This document shows positions 56,197-64,000 of a stretch of 64,000 nt of DNA, one piece after another (within the stretch, counting starts at the first letter, position 1; every line of letters starts with the position of its first letter). The notes under the pieces are model-generated. The model saw only the letters and a list, made by a program, of their open reading frames with translations. It was not told the origin of the DNA and ran no database searches. The DNA is from Krasilnikoviella flava (lineage in GTDB: Bacteria > Actinomycetota > Actinomycetes > Actinomycetales > Cellulomonadaceae), in the NCBI RefSeq assembly GCF_900167525.1, contig NZ_FUZQ01000002.1, positions 310,001 to 374,000 of the forward strand, in the 5' to 3' direction. Made by a program: the position numbers and the translations under genes.

Positions 56197-56922
56197 CTAG
56201 CCCCGGGGAGCGGGCCGGTCCTCGTGGGCGGGCGGCAGGGCGCCGAGGGCCCGTCGCACCTCGCCGACGATCGCGGCCATGGCGGCCTCGGCCGCGTCGG
56301 GGTCGTGCTCGGCGACCGCCCGCGCGACGGCCTCGTGCTGGTCGAGCGCCTCGGGCGCGGGGGAGGGCGGCATGAGGCCGAGGTGCGTCCGCCCGGCGAG
56401 GACCTCGGCGACGACGTCGGCCAGCGGGCCGAACATCTCGTTGCCGCTGGAGCGCAGCAGCAGCTCGTGCATACGGACGTCGAGGGCGAGGAACTCGGTG
56501 AGGTCGCCGGCCTCGCCGAGGGTCCGCATCCGGCGGGCGAGGTCGACGAGCTCGCCGCGCACCTGGGGGCTGGCGTGGCGGGCGGCACCGGCGGCGGCGA
56601 GCGGCTCGACGGCGTGCCTCAGCTCGGTGAGGCTGCGCAGCTGGGCGTCGCGCCCGGGTCCTTGCAGCCGCCACCGGATCACGCGGGGGTCGAGGACGTT
56701 CCAGTCCTCGATGCCGAGCACCACGAGGCCGACCCGGCGACGCGAGCGCACCATCCCGAGCCCTTCGAGCATGCGCATCACCTCGCGTGCCACCGTCCGG
56801 GAGACGCCGTGCTCGGCCCCGATCCCGTCGAGGGTCAGGGGGGTGCCCACCGGGAAGTCTCCGCTGGTGATCGCGAGGCCGAGCGCGTCGAGCACTCCGG
56901 CGTGCAGGGACGGTGACGACAT
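56197..56922 (-). CDS. GntR-family (FadR subfamily) regulator, probably of gluconate genes
   Basis: A 241-residue regulator with an N-terminal winged helix (VLDALGLAITSGDFPVGTPLTLDGIGAEHGVSRTVAREVMRMLEGLG) and a C-terminal all-helical FCD effector domain (LTELRHAVEPLAAAGAARHA, FLALDVRMHELLLRSSGNEMF, HEAVARAVAEHD). It is divergent from gntK-gntP and two TGGTnnnACCA-type sites lie in between, so it is very likely their gluconate-responsive repressor. It would also repress itself. Confidence 0.9.
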   Translation of the reverse strand: MSSPSLHAGVLDALGLAITSGDFPVGTPLTLDGIGAEHGVSRTVAREVMRMLEGLGMVRSRRRVGLVVLGIEDWNVLDPRVIRWRLQGPGRDAQLRSLTELRHAVEPLAAAGAARHASPQVRGELVDLARRMRTLGEAGDLTEFLALDVRMHELLLRSSGNEMFGPLADVVAEVLAGRTHLGLMPPSPAPEALDQHEAVARAVAEHDPDAAEAAMAAIVGEVRRALGALPPAHEDRPAPRG

Positions 56923-56958
56923 GGGCGGAGCCTATCGACGTGCCGTGGCTCCAGCGAT

Positions 56959-56989
56959 TGGTGTGACCAGTGTTGTCAAAGGTAGTACC
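56959..56989. promoter_or_regulatory. Two GntR/FadR-type operators between gntR and gntK
   Basis: TGGTGTGACCA (56959-56969) and AGGTAGTACCA (core GGTAGTACC, 56981-56989) match the FadR-subfamily pattern GGT-N3-ACC. Their centres are 21 bases apart, two helical turns, and they sit in the divergent promoter region. Confidence 0.7.
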
Positions 56990-57077
56990 AATGAGGCATG
57001 CTCGGTCGACGCGGTGACGCAGCAGTCGCCGCGGGGCCCGTCCGACGGCGGGTCGCCGACCGAACAGGGAAGTCGAC

Positions 57078-57647
57078 ATGGACACTGTCGTCATGAACGC
57101 CACCGGTGACGCTCGTGTCGCGGGCACGCCGCGGCCGCCGGTCACCGGGCACCTCGTCGTCATGGGCGTCGCGGGCTCGGGCAAGACCACGACCGCCGGG
57201 ATGCTCGCCGCGCGCCTCGGCCTCGACGTCGCCGAGGCGGACGAGTTCCACCCCCAGGCCAACATCGACAAGATGTCGGCCGGCACCCCCCTCACGGACG
57301 CCGACCGCGCGCCCTGGCTCGCCTCGATCCGCGACTGGCTGACCGGGGAGACCGACGCCGGCAGGTCCGCCGTCATCACCTGCTCGGCGCTCAAGCGGTC
57401 CTACCGGGACGTGCTGCGCGGCGCGCACGGTCGCGTGCGCTTCGTCCACCTCGACGGCAGCCCCGAGCTCCTCGCCGACCGGATGGCGCACCGCAGCGGG
57501 CACTTCATGCCCACCGCGCTCCTGCCGTCCCAGCTGGCCACGCTCGAGCCGCTCGAGGGCGACGAGGACGGCCTCACGGTCGACGTCGCCGCCGCACCGG
57601 AGGCGATCATCGACTCCGTGCTCGCCTGGCTGACCGCCCGGGCCTGA
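57078..57647 (+). CDS. gntK: Gluconokinase
   Basis: It phosphorylates gluconate to 6-phosphogluconate. The P-loop is VMGVAGSGKTTTAGML (about 28-43), followed by EADEFHPQANIDKMSAGTPLTDADRAPWL and CSALKRSYRDVLRG, characteristic of GntK. HRSGHFMPTALLPSQLATLEPL near the C-terminus is also diagnostic. Length 189 aa is slightly longer than usual at the N-terminus; ATG 57093 is an alternative start. It is co-oriented with gntP, 75 bases upstream of it. Confidence 0.95.
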   Translation: MDTVVMNATGDARVAGTPRPPVTGHLVVMGVAGSGKTTTAGMLAARLGLDVAEADEFHPQANIDKMSAGTPLTDADRAPWLASIRDWLTGETDAGRSAVITCSALKRSYRDVLRGAHGRVRFVHLDGSPELLADRMAHRSGHFMPTALLPSQLATLEPLEGDEDGLTVDVAAAPEAIIDSVLAWLTARA

Positions 57648-57722
57648 CCGTCTCGGTCGCCCACGGCGCTCCGCAGCACCCCTGACATCCCCATCCGAAC
57701 GACCGTCGACGAGGACTTCGCC

Positions 57723-59105
57723 ATGCCCACAGACGACTGGACCCAGACCCTCACGGCCGGGCCGCTGCTCGCCATCGCCGCGGGAGCCGTCGCGCTCCTG
57801 CTCTTCCTCATCATCAAGGTGCGCCTGCACGCGTTCCTCGCGCTCGTGCTCGTCAGCCTGCTCACCGCGGTGGCCGCCGGGCTGCCCAGCGGCGGTGTGC
57901 TCGACGTGCTGCTGGACGGCTTCGGCTCCACCCTCGCGTCCGTGGCCCTCCTCGTCGGGCTGGGCGCGATGCTCGGCCGGCTGATCGAGACCAGCGGCGG
58001 CGCCAAGGTGATGACCGACGTGCTCATCGCCCGCTTCGGCGAGAAGCGGGCCCCGCTGGCGCTCGGCGTCGCGTCCCTGATCTTCGGTTTCCCCATCTTC
58101 TTCGACGCCGGCCTCGTGGTGATGCTGCCGATCGTGTTCGCGGTGGCCCACCGCCTCGGCGGGTCGCTGCTGCTGTACGGCCTGCCCGTGGCCGGCGCGT
58201 TCTCGGTGATGCACATCTACGTGCCGCCTCACCCGGGCCCGGTCGCCGCGTCCGAGTTCCTCGGGGCGAACGTCGGCATGGTCCTGCTCCTCGGGCTGAT
58301 CGTGGCGATCCCCACCTGGTACGTGACCGCGTACCTCTTCGGCAGGTTCGCCGGCCGCCGGTTCGAGCTCCCTGTGCCCGCGATCCTCGGCCGCGCCGAC
58401 GCCGCGCAGATCGCCAACCCGCCGCGCTTCGGCACGGTCGTCGGCATCCTGCTGCTCCCGCTCGTGCTCATCTTCGCCAACACCGGGCTCGAGACCGCGG
58501 TGTCCGCGGGCTGGGTCTCCGCCGAGAGCCCCGTCGTGACCTGGGCAGGCGTCGTCGGCTCGACGCCGGTCGCGCTGCTGATCTCCGTCCTGGTGGCGGC
58601 CTGGGCGCTCGGCCGTCGCCGCGGCATCGAGGGCACCGTGCTCGAGCAGACGCTCGACTCCGCGCTGGGTCCCGTCTGCTCCGTCATCCTCATCACCGGC
58701 GCCGGCGGCATGTTCGGCGGCGTGCTGCGGGCGTCGGGCATCGGCGACGCGCTCGCCGACGTCCTGGCCGACATGGGGCTCCCCGTCATCGTGGCCGGGT
58801 TCGTCATCGCCGCCGTGCTGCGCGTGGCGCAGGGCTCCGCCACCGTGGCCCTCACCACCGCGGCCGGGCTCATCGCCCCGGCCGTGGCGGCGGGCGACTT
58901 CAGCCAGCTCGCGACGGCCGCGATCGTCGTCGCCGTGGCGGCCGGGTCCGTGGTGCTGAGCCACGTCAACGACTCGGGGTTCTGGCTCGTGGGCCGGTTC
59001 TTCGACATGGACGTGAAGACCACCCTGCGCACGTGGACCGTCATGGAGACGGCGATCGGGGTCATGGGTTTCGCGATCGCGTGCCTGGCGTTCGCGCTGG
59101 CCTGA
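57723..59105 (+). CDS. gntP: Gluconate:H+ symporter GntP
   Basis: A 460-residue secondary transporter with about twelve hydrophobic segments. FPIFFDAGLVVMLPIVFAVAHRLGG, YVPPHPGPVAASEFLGANVG and VLSHVNDSGFWLVGRFFDMD are hallmarks of the gluconate permease family. With GntK it brings gluconate into the pentose phosphate pathway. It is convergent with ackA, and a small GGCGGGC/GCCCGCC inverted repeat (59114-59142) lies at the junction. Confidence 0.95.
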   Translation: MPTDDWTQTLTAGPLLAIAAGAVALLLFLIIKVRLHAFLALVLVSLLTAVAAGLPSGGVLDVLLDGFGSTLASVALLVGLGAMLGRLIETSGGAKVMTDVLIARFGEKRAPLALGVASLIFGFPIFFDAGLVVMLPIVFAVAHRLGGSLLLYGLPVAGAFSVMHIYVPPHPGPVAASEFLGANVGMVLLLGLIVAIPTWYVTAYLFGRFAGRRFELPVPAILGRADAAQIANPPRFGTVVGILLLPLVLIFANTGLETAVSAGWVSAESPVVTWAGVVGSTPVALLISVLVAAWALGRRRGIEGTVLEQTLDSALGPVCSVILITGAGGMFGGVLRASGIGDALADVLADMGLPVIVAGFVIAAVLRVAQGSATVALTTAAGLIAPAVAAGDFSQLATAAIVVAVAAGSVVLSHVNDSGFWLVGRFFDMDVKTTLRTWTVMETAIGVMGFAIACLAFALA

Positions 59106-59132
59106 GCCTGAGCGGCGGGCGCCCTGCCCGGG

Positions 59133-60407
59133 TCAGCCCGCCGTGACCGACGACGAGGGCCGCAGGTGCTCCACGGCCTCGACGGACTGCCGGGCGATGG
59201 CGAGCTCCTCCATGGTGGGGATCACCATGACCAGCGTGGAGGTCCAGTCGGGGGAGACGATGCGCTCCCCGCCGGCCGAGGCGGTGTTGCGCCCGGGGTC
59301 GACGGCGATGCCCATGCCCTCCAGGCCCTCGCAGACCGCGGCCCGCACGCGCGCGTCGTTCTCGCCGACCCCCGCCGTGAACGCGACGACGTCCACGCGC
59401 CCCAGCAGGGCGGCGTAGGCGCCCACGTACTTCTTCAGGCGGTGGATGTACACGTCGAACGCGAGCGCGGCCGCCTCGTCGCCGTCGTCGATGAGGCGCC
59501 GCAGCTCGCGGAAGTCGTTCACGCCCGACAGGCCGAGCATCCCCGAGCGCTTGTTGAGCAGCGTGTCGAGCTCGTCGATGCCCATCCCCGCGTTGCGGGC
59601 CAGGTGGAAGACGACGGCCGGGTCGATGTCGCCGGACCGCGTGCCCATGACCAGGCCCTCCAGCGGCGTGAGCCCCATGGAGGTGTCGATCGGCACGCCG
59701 CCGGCCACGGCCGACGCGGACGCCCCGTTGCCCAGGTGCAGCACGATCGTGTGCAGGTCCTGCACGCGGCGGCCCAGCACCCGCGCCACCTTGCCGGCCA
59801 CGTACTGGTGGCTGGTGCCGTGGAAGCCGTACCGGCGCACGTCGTAGGTCGCGGCCACGTCGCGGTCGATCGCGTACGTGTACGCCTCGGCGGGCAGGGC
59901 GGAGAAGAACGCGGTGTCGAAGACGGCGACGTGCGGGACGTCGGACAGCAGCTCGCGCGCCACGCGGATGCCCTGCACGTTGGCCGGGTTGTGCAGCGGG
60001 GCGAGCGGCACCAGGGCGTCGATGCGCGCCACGACGTCGTCGTCCACCACGACCGGGCCCGAGAACTCCGCGCCGCCGTGCACCACCCGGTGGCCGACGG
60101 CGTAGATGCCGGCGCCGGCGAGCCGCGGGCCGATCTCGTCGAACATCCCCAGCGCGATGCGGAGCGCCTCGCCGTGGTCCGGCACCTCGAGCTCGCGGCG
60201 CGTCTTGTTCCCGGCGAACGTGTGCGTGACGATGCCCGACGGCTCGCCGATGCGCTCGATCGTGCCCGCCGCGATCGCCTCCCCGCCCACGGGGTTGACC
60301 AGCTGGTACTTGAGTGACGACGAGCCCGAGTTGAGCACCAGCACGGACCCGTGCGCGCCGTACGCGCTGTAAGGGTTGGGCCGCTCGGCCTCGGGGACGA
60401 TGCTCAT
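59133..60407 (-). CDS. ackA: Acetate kinase
   Basis: It makes acetate and ATP from acetyl phosphate. [46 protein letters not shown] and [19 protein letters not shown] are the standard acetate kinase motifs. Length 424 aa includes about 18 extra N-terminal residues. ATG 60407 overlaps the pta stop, so the two are translationally coupled. Last gene of the xfp-pta-ackA unit. Confidence 0.97.
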   Translation of the reverse strand: MSIVPEAERPNPYSAYGAHGSVLVLNSGSSSLKYQLVNPVGGEAIAAGTIERIGEPSGIVTHTFAGNKTRRELEVPDHGEALRIALGMFDEIGPRLAGAGIYAVGHRVVHGGAEFSGPVVVDDDVVARIDALVPLAPLHNPANVQGIRVARELLSDVPHVAVFDTAFFSALPAEAYTYAIDRDVAATYDVRRYGFHGTSHQYVAGKVARVLGRRVQDLHTIVLHLGNGASASAVAGGVPIDTSMGLTPLEGLVMGTRSGDIDPAVVFHLARNAGMGIDELDTLLNKRSGMLGLSGVNDFRELRRLIDDGDEAAALAFDVYIHRLKKYVGAYAALLGRVDVVAFTAGVGENDARVRAAVCEGLEGMGIAVDPGRNTASAGGERIVSPDWTSTLVMVIPTMEELAIARQSVEAVEHLRPSSSVTAG

Positions 60408-62551
60408 GCGGATGCCTCCTGCGGGTCGGTCGGCGACGCCTTGCCCGGCGACATGGCCTGCGCCTGGATCGCGGTGATGGCGACGGTGTTGACGATGTCG
60501 GCCACGAGGGCGCCGCGCGACAGGTCGTTCACCGGCTTGTTGAGCCCCTGCAGCACCGGGCCGACGGCGACGGCGCCGGCCGAGCGCTGCACGGCCTTGT
60601 AGGTGTTGTTGCCGGTGTTGAGGTCGGGGAAGACGAAGACCGTCGCCTGACCCGCCACCACCGACTCCGGCAGCTTCGACTTCGCGACCGACGCATCCAC
60701 GGCGGCGTCGTACTGGATCGGACCCTCCACCGACAGGTCGGGGCGGCGCTCGCGGACCAGCCCGGTGGCGGTGCGCACCTTGTCGACGTCCGCGCCCGAG
60801 CCCGACGTGCCGGTGGAGTAGGAGAGCATCGCGACCTTCGGGTCGACGCCGAACTGCGCCGCCGTCGCGGACGACGAGATGGCGATGTCGGCGAGCTGCT
60901 CCGCCGTCGGGTCCGGGATCACCGCGCAGTCGCCGTACACCAGCACCCGGTCCTGCAGGCACATGAGGAACACCGACGACACCACGGAGACGCCCGGCTG
61001 CGTCTTGACGATCTCGAACGACGGCCGGATGGTGTGCGCCGTCGTGTGCGCGGCGCCCGAGACCATCCCGTCGGCGAGGCCGAGGTGCACCATCATCGTG
61101 CCGAAGTAGGACACGTCGGTGACGATCTCGCGGGCGCGCTCCACCGTCATCCCCTTGTGCGCGCGGAGCTTCGCGTACTCCGCGGCGAAGAGCTCGACGT
61201 GCTCGGGGTCGGTGGGGGCGAGCACCGTGGCGGCGGCGATGTCGAGGCCCAGCTCGGCGGCCCGCGCCCGGATCGACGCCTCGTCGCCCAGGATCACGAG
61301 GTCCGCGATGCCCCGGGCCAGCACGGTGGAGGCGGCCCGCAGGATCCGGTCGTCCTCCCCCTCGGGCAGCACCACGCGCCGCCGGTCGCCGCGCGCCCGC
61401 TCGATGAGCTCGTACTCGAACATCAGCGGCGTGACGATGCGCGTGCGCGGCAGGTCCAGGCGGGCCAGGAGGGCCGTGCCGTCCACGTGCTGCTCGAACA
61501 GGGCGCGCGCGACGTCGACCTTCCGCGTCGAGGCGACGGTGACGTAGCCGTGCGTCTCCGCCGCGCGCCGGGCCGCCTGGAACGTGTCGAGCGCGGTGGC
61601 GACCACCGGCACGCGGGGGCCGAGCGCCGAGAGCAGCTGCGCGATCACCCCGCGCGGCACGTAGCCGCCGGTGAGCACGATGCCCGCCAGCGACGGGAAC
61701 GTGGCGGCCGAGTGCGCGGACAGCAGCCCGAGCAGCACGTCCGAGCGGTCGCCGGGCAGGATGACGACCGCGCCGTCGGAGAGGTGGTCGAGCACGTGCT
61801 CGAACGACATCGCCCCGACGATGACCTCGAGCGCCTCGCGGCCCAGCAGGTCGGGGTCGCCGAGCATGAGCGTGCCCTCCACGGCCTCGGCCAGGCGGCC
61901 GACCGTGGGCGCGTGCAGGAACGGTTCCTCGGGGATCGTCCACACGGGCAGGTCGAGGTCGCCGACCAGCGCGGGGGCGCCCGCGGCGAGCACGCGCGGG
62001 GGGCACCGGTTCACGACGACGCCCACGGGCTGCGCGTGGTTCGCGCGCAGCTCGGACAGGCTGAGCCGCACCAGGGCGCGGACGTCGTCCGGCGAGCGCT
62101 CGCGGCCCGAGGCCACGAGCAGCACCGGGGCGCCCAGGTTGGCCGCCACGCGCGCGTTGAAGGCCAGCTCCGTGGCGCCCGCGACGTCGGTGTAGTCGGT
62201 GCCGACGACCACCACGGCGTCGCACTGTTCCGCCACCGCGTGGTAGCGGTCGAGGATGAGGGCGAGCGCGGCCTCCGGGTCCGCGTGCACGTCGTCGTAG
62301 GTGACGCCGACGGCGTCCTCGTACGAGAGGTCGACGCCGTCGTGCTGCAGCAGCATCTCGAGGACGTGGTCGCGGGGGGCGTCGCCCCCCGCGTCCGACG
62401 CCGGCGGCGACGGCACCCGGGAGACGGCCCGGAACACCCCGACGCGGGAGACCTGCCGGACCAGGAGGTCCAGGACGCCCAGCGCGACCGTCGACTTGCC
62501 GGTCTCGCCCTCGGGGGAGGCGATGTAGAGGGAGCGGGACGTACCGGTCAC
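60404..62551 (-). CDS. pta: Phosphate acetyltransferase, long three-domain form
   Basis: It interconverts acetyl-CoA and acetyl phosphate. Three domains in 715 aa: an N-terminal BioD-like P-loop domain ([20 protein letters not shown]), a DRTGG regulatory domain (about 220-340, [15 protein letters not shown] and [12 protein letters not shown]), and the C-terminal catalytic PTA domain from about 385 ([50 protein letters not shown]). The long form is usually allosterically regulated. It starts with GTG 62551, next to a 17-bp tandem duplication. Confidence 0.97.
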   Translation of the reverse strand: MTGTSRSLYIASPEGETGKSTVALGVLDLLVRQVSRVGVFRAVSRVPSPPASDAGGDAPRDHVLEMLLQHDGVDLSYEDAVGVTYDDVHADPEAALALILDRYHAVAEQCDAVVVVGTDYTDVAGATELAFNARVAANLGAPVLLVASGRERSPDDVRALVRLSLSELRANHAQPVGVVVNRCPPRVLAAGAPALVGDLDLPVWTIPEEPFLHAPTVGRLAEAVEGTLMLGDPDLLGREALEVIVGAMSFEHVLDHLSDGAVVILPGDRSDVLLGLLSAHSAATFPSLAGIVLTGGYVPRGVIAQLLSALGPRVPVVATALDTFQAARRAAETHGYVTVASTRKVDVARALFEQHVDGTALLARLDLPRTRIVTPLMFEYELIERARGDRRRVVLPEGEDDRILRAASTVLARGIADLVILGDEASIRARAAELGLDIAAATVLAPTDPEHVELFAAEYAKLRAHKGMTVERAREIVTDVSYFGTMMVHLGLADGMVSGAAHTTAHTIRPSFEIVKTQPGVSVVSSVFLMCLQDRVLVYGDCAVIPDPTAEQLADIAISSSATAAQFGVDPKVAMLSYSTGTSGSGADVDKVRTATGLVRERRPDLSVEGPIQYDAAVDASVAKSKLPESVVAGQATVFVFPDLNTGNNTYKAVQRSAGAVAVGPVLQGLNKPVNDLSRGALVADIVNTVAITAIQAQAMSPGKASPTDPQEASA

Positions 62552-62555
62552 GCGG

Positions 62556-62589
62556 CGTCACCTGTCATTCGTCGTCACCTGTCATTCGT
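62556..62589. repeat. 17-bp perfect tandem duplication at the xfp stop / pta start
   Basis: CGTCACCTGTCATTCGT occurs twice in a row (62556-62572 and 62573-62589). One copy contains the xfp stop codon; the duplication changes the spacing between xfp and pta. Confidence 0.9.
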
Positions 62590-64000
62590 TGTCGCCGCCC
62601 GTGGCGGCGGAGGCGTCGTACTGCGGCCCGCCCTGCTCGGTCGCCGTGTCGCCCGAGTCCGGCCACACCCAGTCGCGCACCTCGGGGATGTCCTCGCCGT
62701 GCTCGCGCGTGTACTGCCGGGCCGCGAGGCGGGCGTCGACCATCTCCTGGCGCAGGCCCGCGTACCGCGAGCGCAGGGCCGGCACGCGGTCGATGACGTC
62801 GACCACGAGGTGGAAGCGGTCGATGTCGTTGAGCATCGCCATGTCGAAGGGCGTCGTGGTGGTGCCCTCCTCCTTGTACCCGCGCACGTGGATGTTGGCG
62901 TGGTTGGTGCGCCGGTACGTGAGGCGGTGGATGAGCCACGGGTAGCCGTGGTAGTTGAAGATCACCGGCCTGTCGGCCGTGAACAGCGTGTCGAAGTCCT
63001 TGTCGGACAGGCCGTGCGGGTGCTCCTTCTCGTCCTGCATCCGCATGAGGTCCACGACGTTCACCACCCGGACCTTGAGGTCGGGGATGCGGCGGCGCAG
63101 GATGTCCGCCGCCGCCAGCACCTCGAGCGTGGGCACGTCGCCCGCGGCGCCGAGCACGACGTCCGGGTCATGGCCCTCGACCTCGGTGCCCGCCCACTCC
63201 CAGATGCCCAGGCCGCGGGTGCAGTGCGCGATGGCCTGCTCCATGGTGAGGAACTGGGGCGCCGGCTGCTTGCCCGCCACCACGACGTTCACGTACTGGC
63301 GCGAGCGCAGGATGTGGTCGTAGGTGCTCAGCAGGGTGTTGGCGTCCGGCGGCAGGTACACCCGGACGATCTCGGCCTTCTTGTTCACGACGTGGTCGAT
63401 GAAGCCCGGGTCCTGGTGGCTGAAGCCGTTGTGGTCCTGGCGCCACACGTGGCTCGACAGGAGGTAGTTCAGGCTGGCCACCGGCCGCCGCCACGGGATG
63501 TCGTTCGTCACCTTCAGCCACTTGGCGTGCTGGTTGAACATCGAGTCGACGATGTGGATGAAGGCCTCGTAGCTGGTGAACAGGCCGTGCCGCCCGGTGA
63601 GCAGGTAGCCCTCGAGCCAGCCCTGGCACTGGTGCTCGCTGAGCATCTCCATGACGCGGCCCGCGCGGGCGAGGTGCTCGTCGACGTCGGGCCCGAAGAA
63701 GTCCGCGTTCCACTGCTTGTCGGTGACCTCGTAGACCGACTGCAGGCGGTTCGACGCCGTCTCGTCCGGGCCGAAGATGCGGAAGTTGTCGGGGTTGAGG
63801 CGGACGACGTCGGTGAGCCACTGGCCCAGCACGCGCGTCGCCTCCGCGACGGCGCCGCCGGGGGCGGTGACGTCCACCCCGTAGTCGCGGAAGTCCGGCA
63901 GGCGCAGGTCCTTGAGCAGCAGGCCCCCGTTGGTGTGCGGGTTGGCGCTCATCCGCAGCTCGCCCGTCGGGGCCTGGCCGGCGATCTCGTCGATGAGCCT
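62582..64000 (-). CDS. xfp: Phosphoketolase (xylulose-5-P/fructose-6-P), 5' end outside window
   Basis: The C-terminal 472 residues of a thiamine-diphosphate phosphoketolase; the frame is open to the window end, where [26 protein letters not shown] continues the family sequence, so the N-terminal third is missing. Diagnostic segments are [65 protein letters not shown] and [21 protein letters not shown]. It splits xylulose-5-phosphate or fructose-6-phosphate with phosphate to give acetyl phosphate, the substrate of the adjacent Pta and AckA. Confidence 0.96.
   Translation of the reverse strand, partial: RLIDEIAGQAPTGELRMSANPHTNGGLLLKDLRLPDFRDYGVDVTAPGGAVAEATRVLGQWLTDVVRLNPDNFRIFGPDETASNRLQSVYEVTDKQWNADFFGPDVDEHLARAGRVMEMLSEHQCQGWLEGYLLTGRHGLFTSYEAFIHIVDSMFNQHAKWLKVTNDIPWRRPVASLNYLLSSHVWRQDHNGFSHQDPGFIDHVVNKKAEIVRVYLPPDANTLLSTYDHILRSRQYVNVVVAGKQPAPQFLTMEQAIAHCTRGLGIWEWAGTEVEGHDPDVVLGAAGDVPTLEVLAAADILRRRIPDLKVRVVNVVDLMRMQDEKEHPHGLSDKDFDTLFTADRPVIFNYHGYPWLIHRLTYRRTNHANIHVRGYKEEGTTTTPFDMAMLNDIDRFHLVVDVIDRVPALRSRYAGLRQEMVDARLAARQYTREHGEDIPEVRDWVWPDSGDTATEQGGPQYDASAATGGDNE

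Noticed and set aside
59133-62561. A single 1142-codon minus-strand frame joining pta and ackA
   Set aside because: The ackA part is real (from 60407) but the upstream part is out of frame with pta; pta is in its own frame with complete domains.

Overview
The window is dense, very GC-rich actinobacterial chromosome. WhiB2-like and GuaB3 proteins, an F420-type oxidoreductase, a DUF5709-like protein, the truA / rplM-rpsI-glmM / coaA / acpS / nnr / alr-tsaE-tsaB-rimI core order and many GTG starts point to an actinobacterium, most likely order Micrococcales (Cellulomonas/Isoptericola-like; the family level is a guess). Nearly all genes are real, tightly packed and often overlap by 1-8 bases. No tRNA, rRNA or CRISPR array was seen.

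Layout. 1-9.3 kb: core genes: a ROK sugar kinase cut by the window edge, truA, rplM-rpsI, glmM-def, dedA, coaA, a broken 2H phosphoesterase remnant, a MazG-like gene, an alpha/beta hydrolase and acpS. 9.3-11.2 kb: an F420-type oxidoreductase/hydrolase pair. 11.2-14.3 kb: a small island with a large serine integrase and three unrecognised genes. 14.4-22.5 kb: nnr, a 3'-truncated methyltransferase, gpx, an RluA-like synthase, alr-tsaE-tsaB-rimI and a rhodanese. 22.5-25.4 kb: a quinone-reductase-like enzyme, a nitroreductase-family enzyme and a cytosolic AmiC-like binding protein. 25.5-36.7 kb: a MarR regulator and one long minus-strand urea operon, urtABCDE-ureABCFGD plus a NiCoT nickel transporter. 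36.7-42.7 kb: tsaD, two methyltransferase-type genes, a YbdK-type ligase, groES under a CIRCE element, and whiB2. 42.7-53.2 kb: a MerR-type regulator, guaB, a Tat-exported amine oxidase divergent from a signal-peptide-bearing RidA protein, an AAC(3)-family gene, an exonuclease, guaB3, a GNAT gene and succinic semialdehyde dehydrogenase. 53.2-64 kb: a YdcF/SanA-like protein, a DUF4031-HD fusion, a type-B carboxylesterase, gntR/gntK/gntP, and xfp-pta-ackA with xfp cut by the window end.

How it fits together. The urea operon imports urea and nickel, hydrolyses urea to ammonia and assembles its own metallocentre; a possible GlnR box and two GGTTC-N4-GAACC palindromes lie in front of it. Gluconate genes make 6-phosphogluconate, which enters the pentose phosphates; the adjacent phosphoketolase-Pta-AckA genes can turn pentose phosphates into acetyl phosphate, acetate and ATP. 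TsaB, TsaE and TsaD make t6A on tRNA, although tsaD is separated from its partners by about 15 kb of accessory genes. About a dozen genes share a -10 hexamer placed 6-7 bases before the start codon, the pattern of leaderless transcripts, which helped choose start codons.

The most unusual items are the signal-less AmiC-like protein with its divergent MarR gene beside the urease operon, the exported amine oxidase/RidA pair, and the small serine-integrase island.
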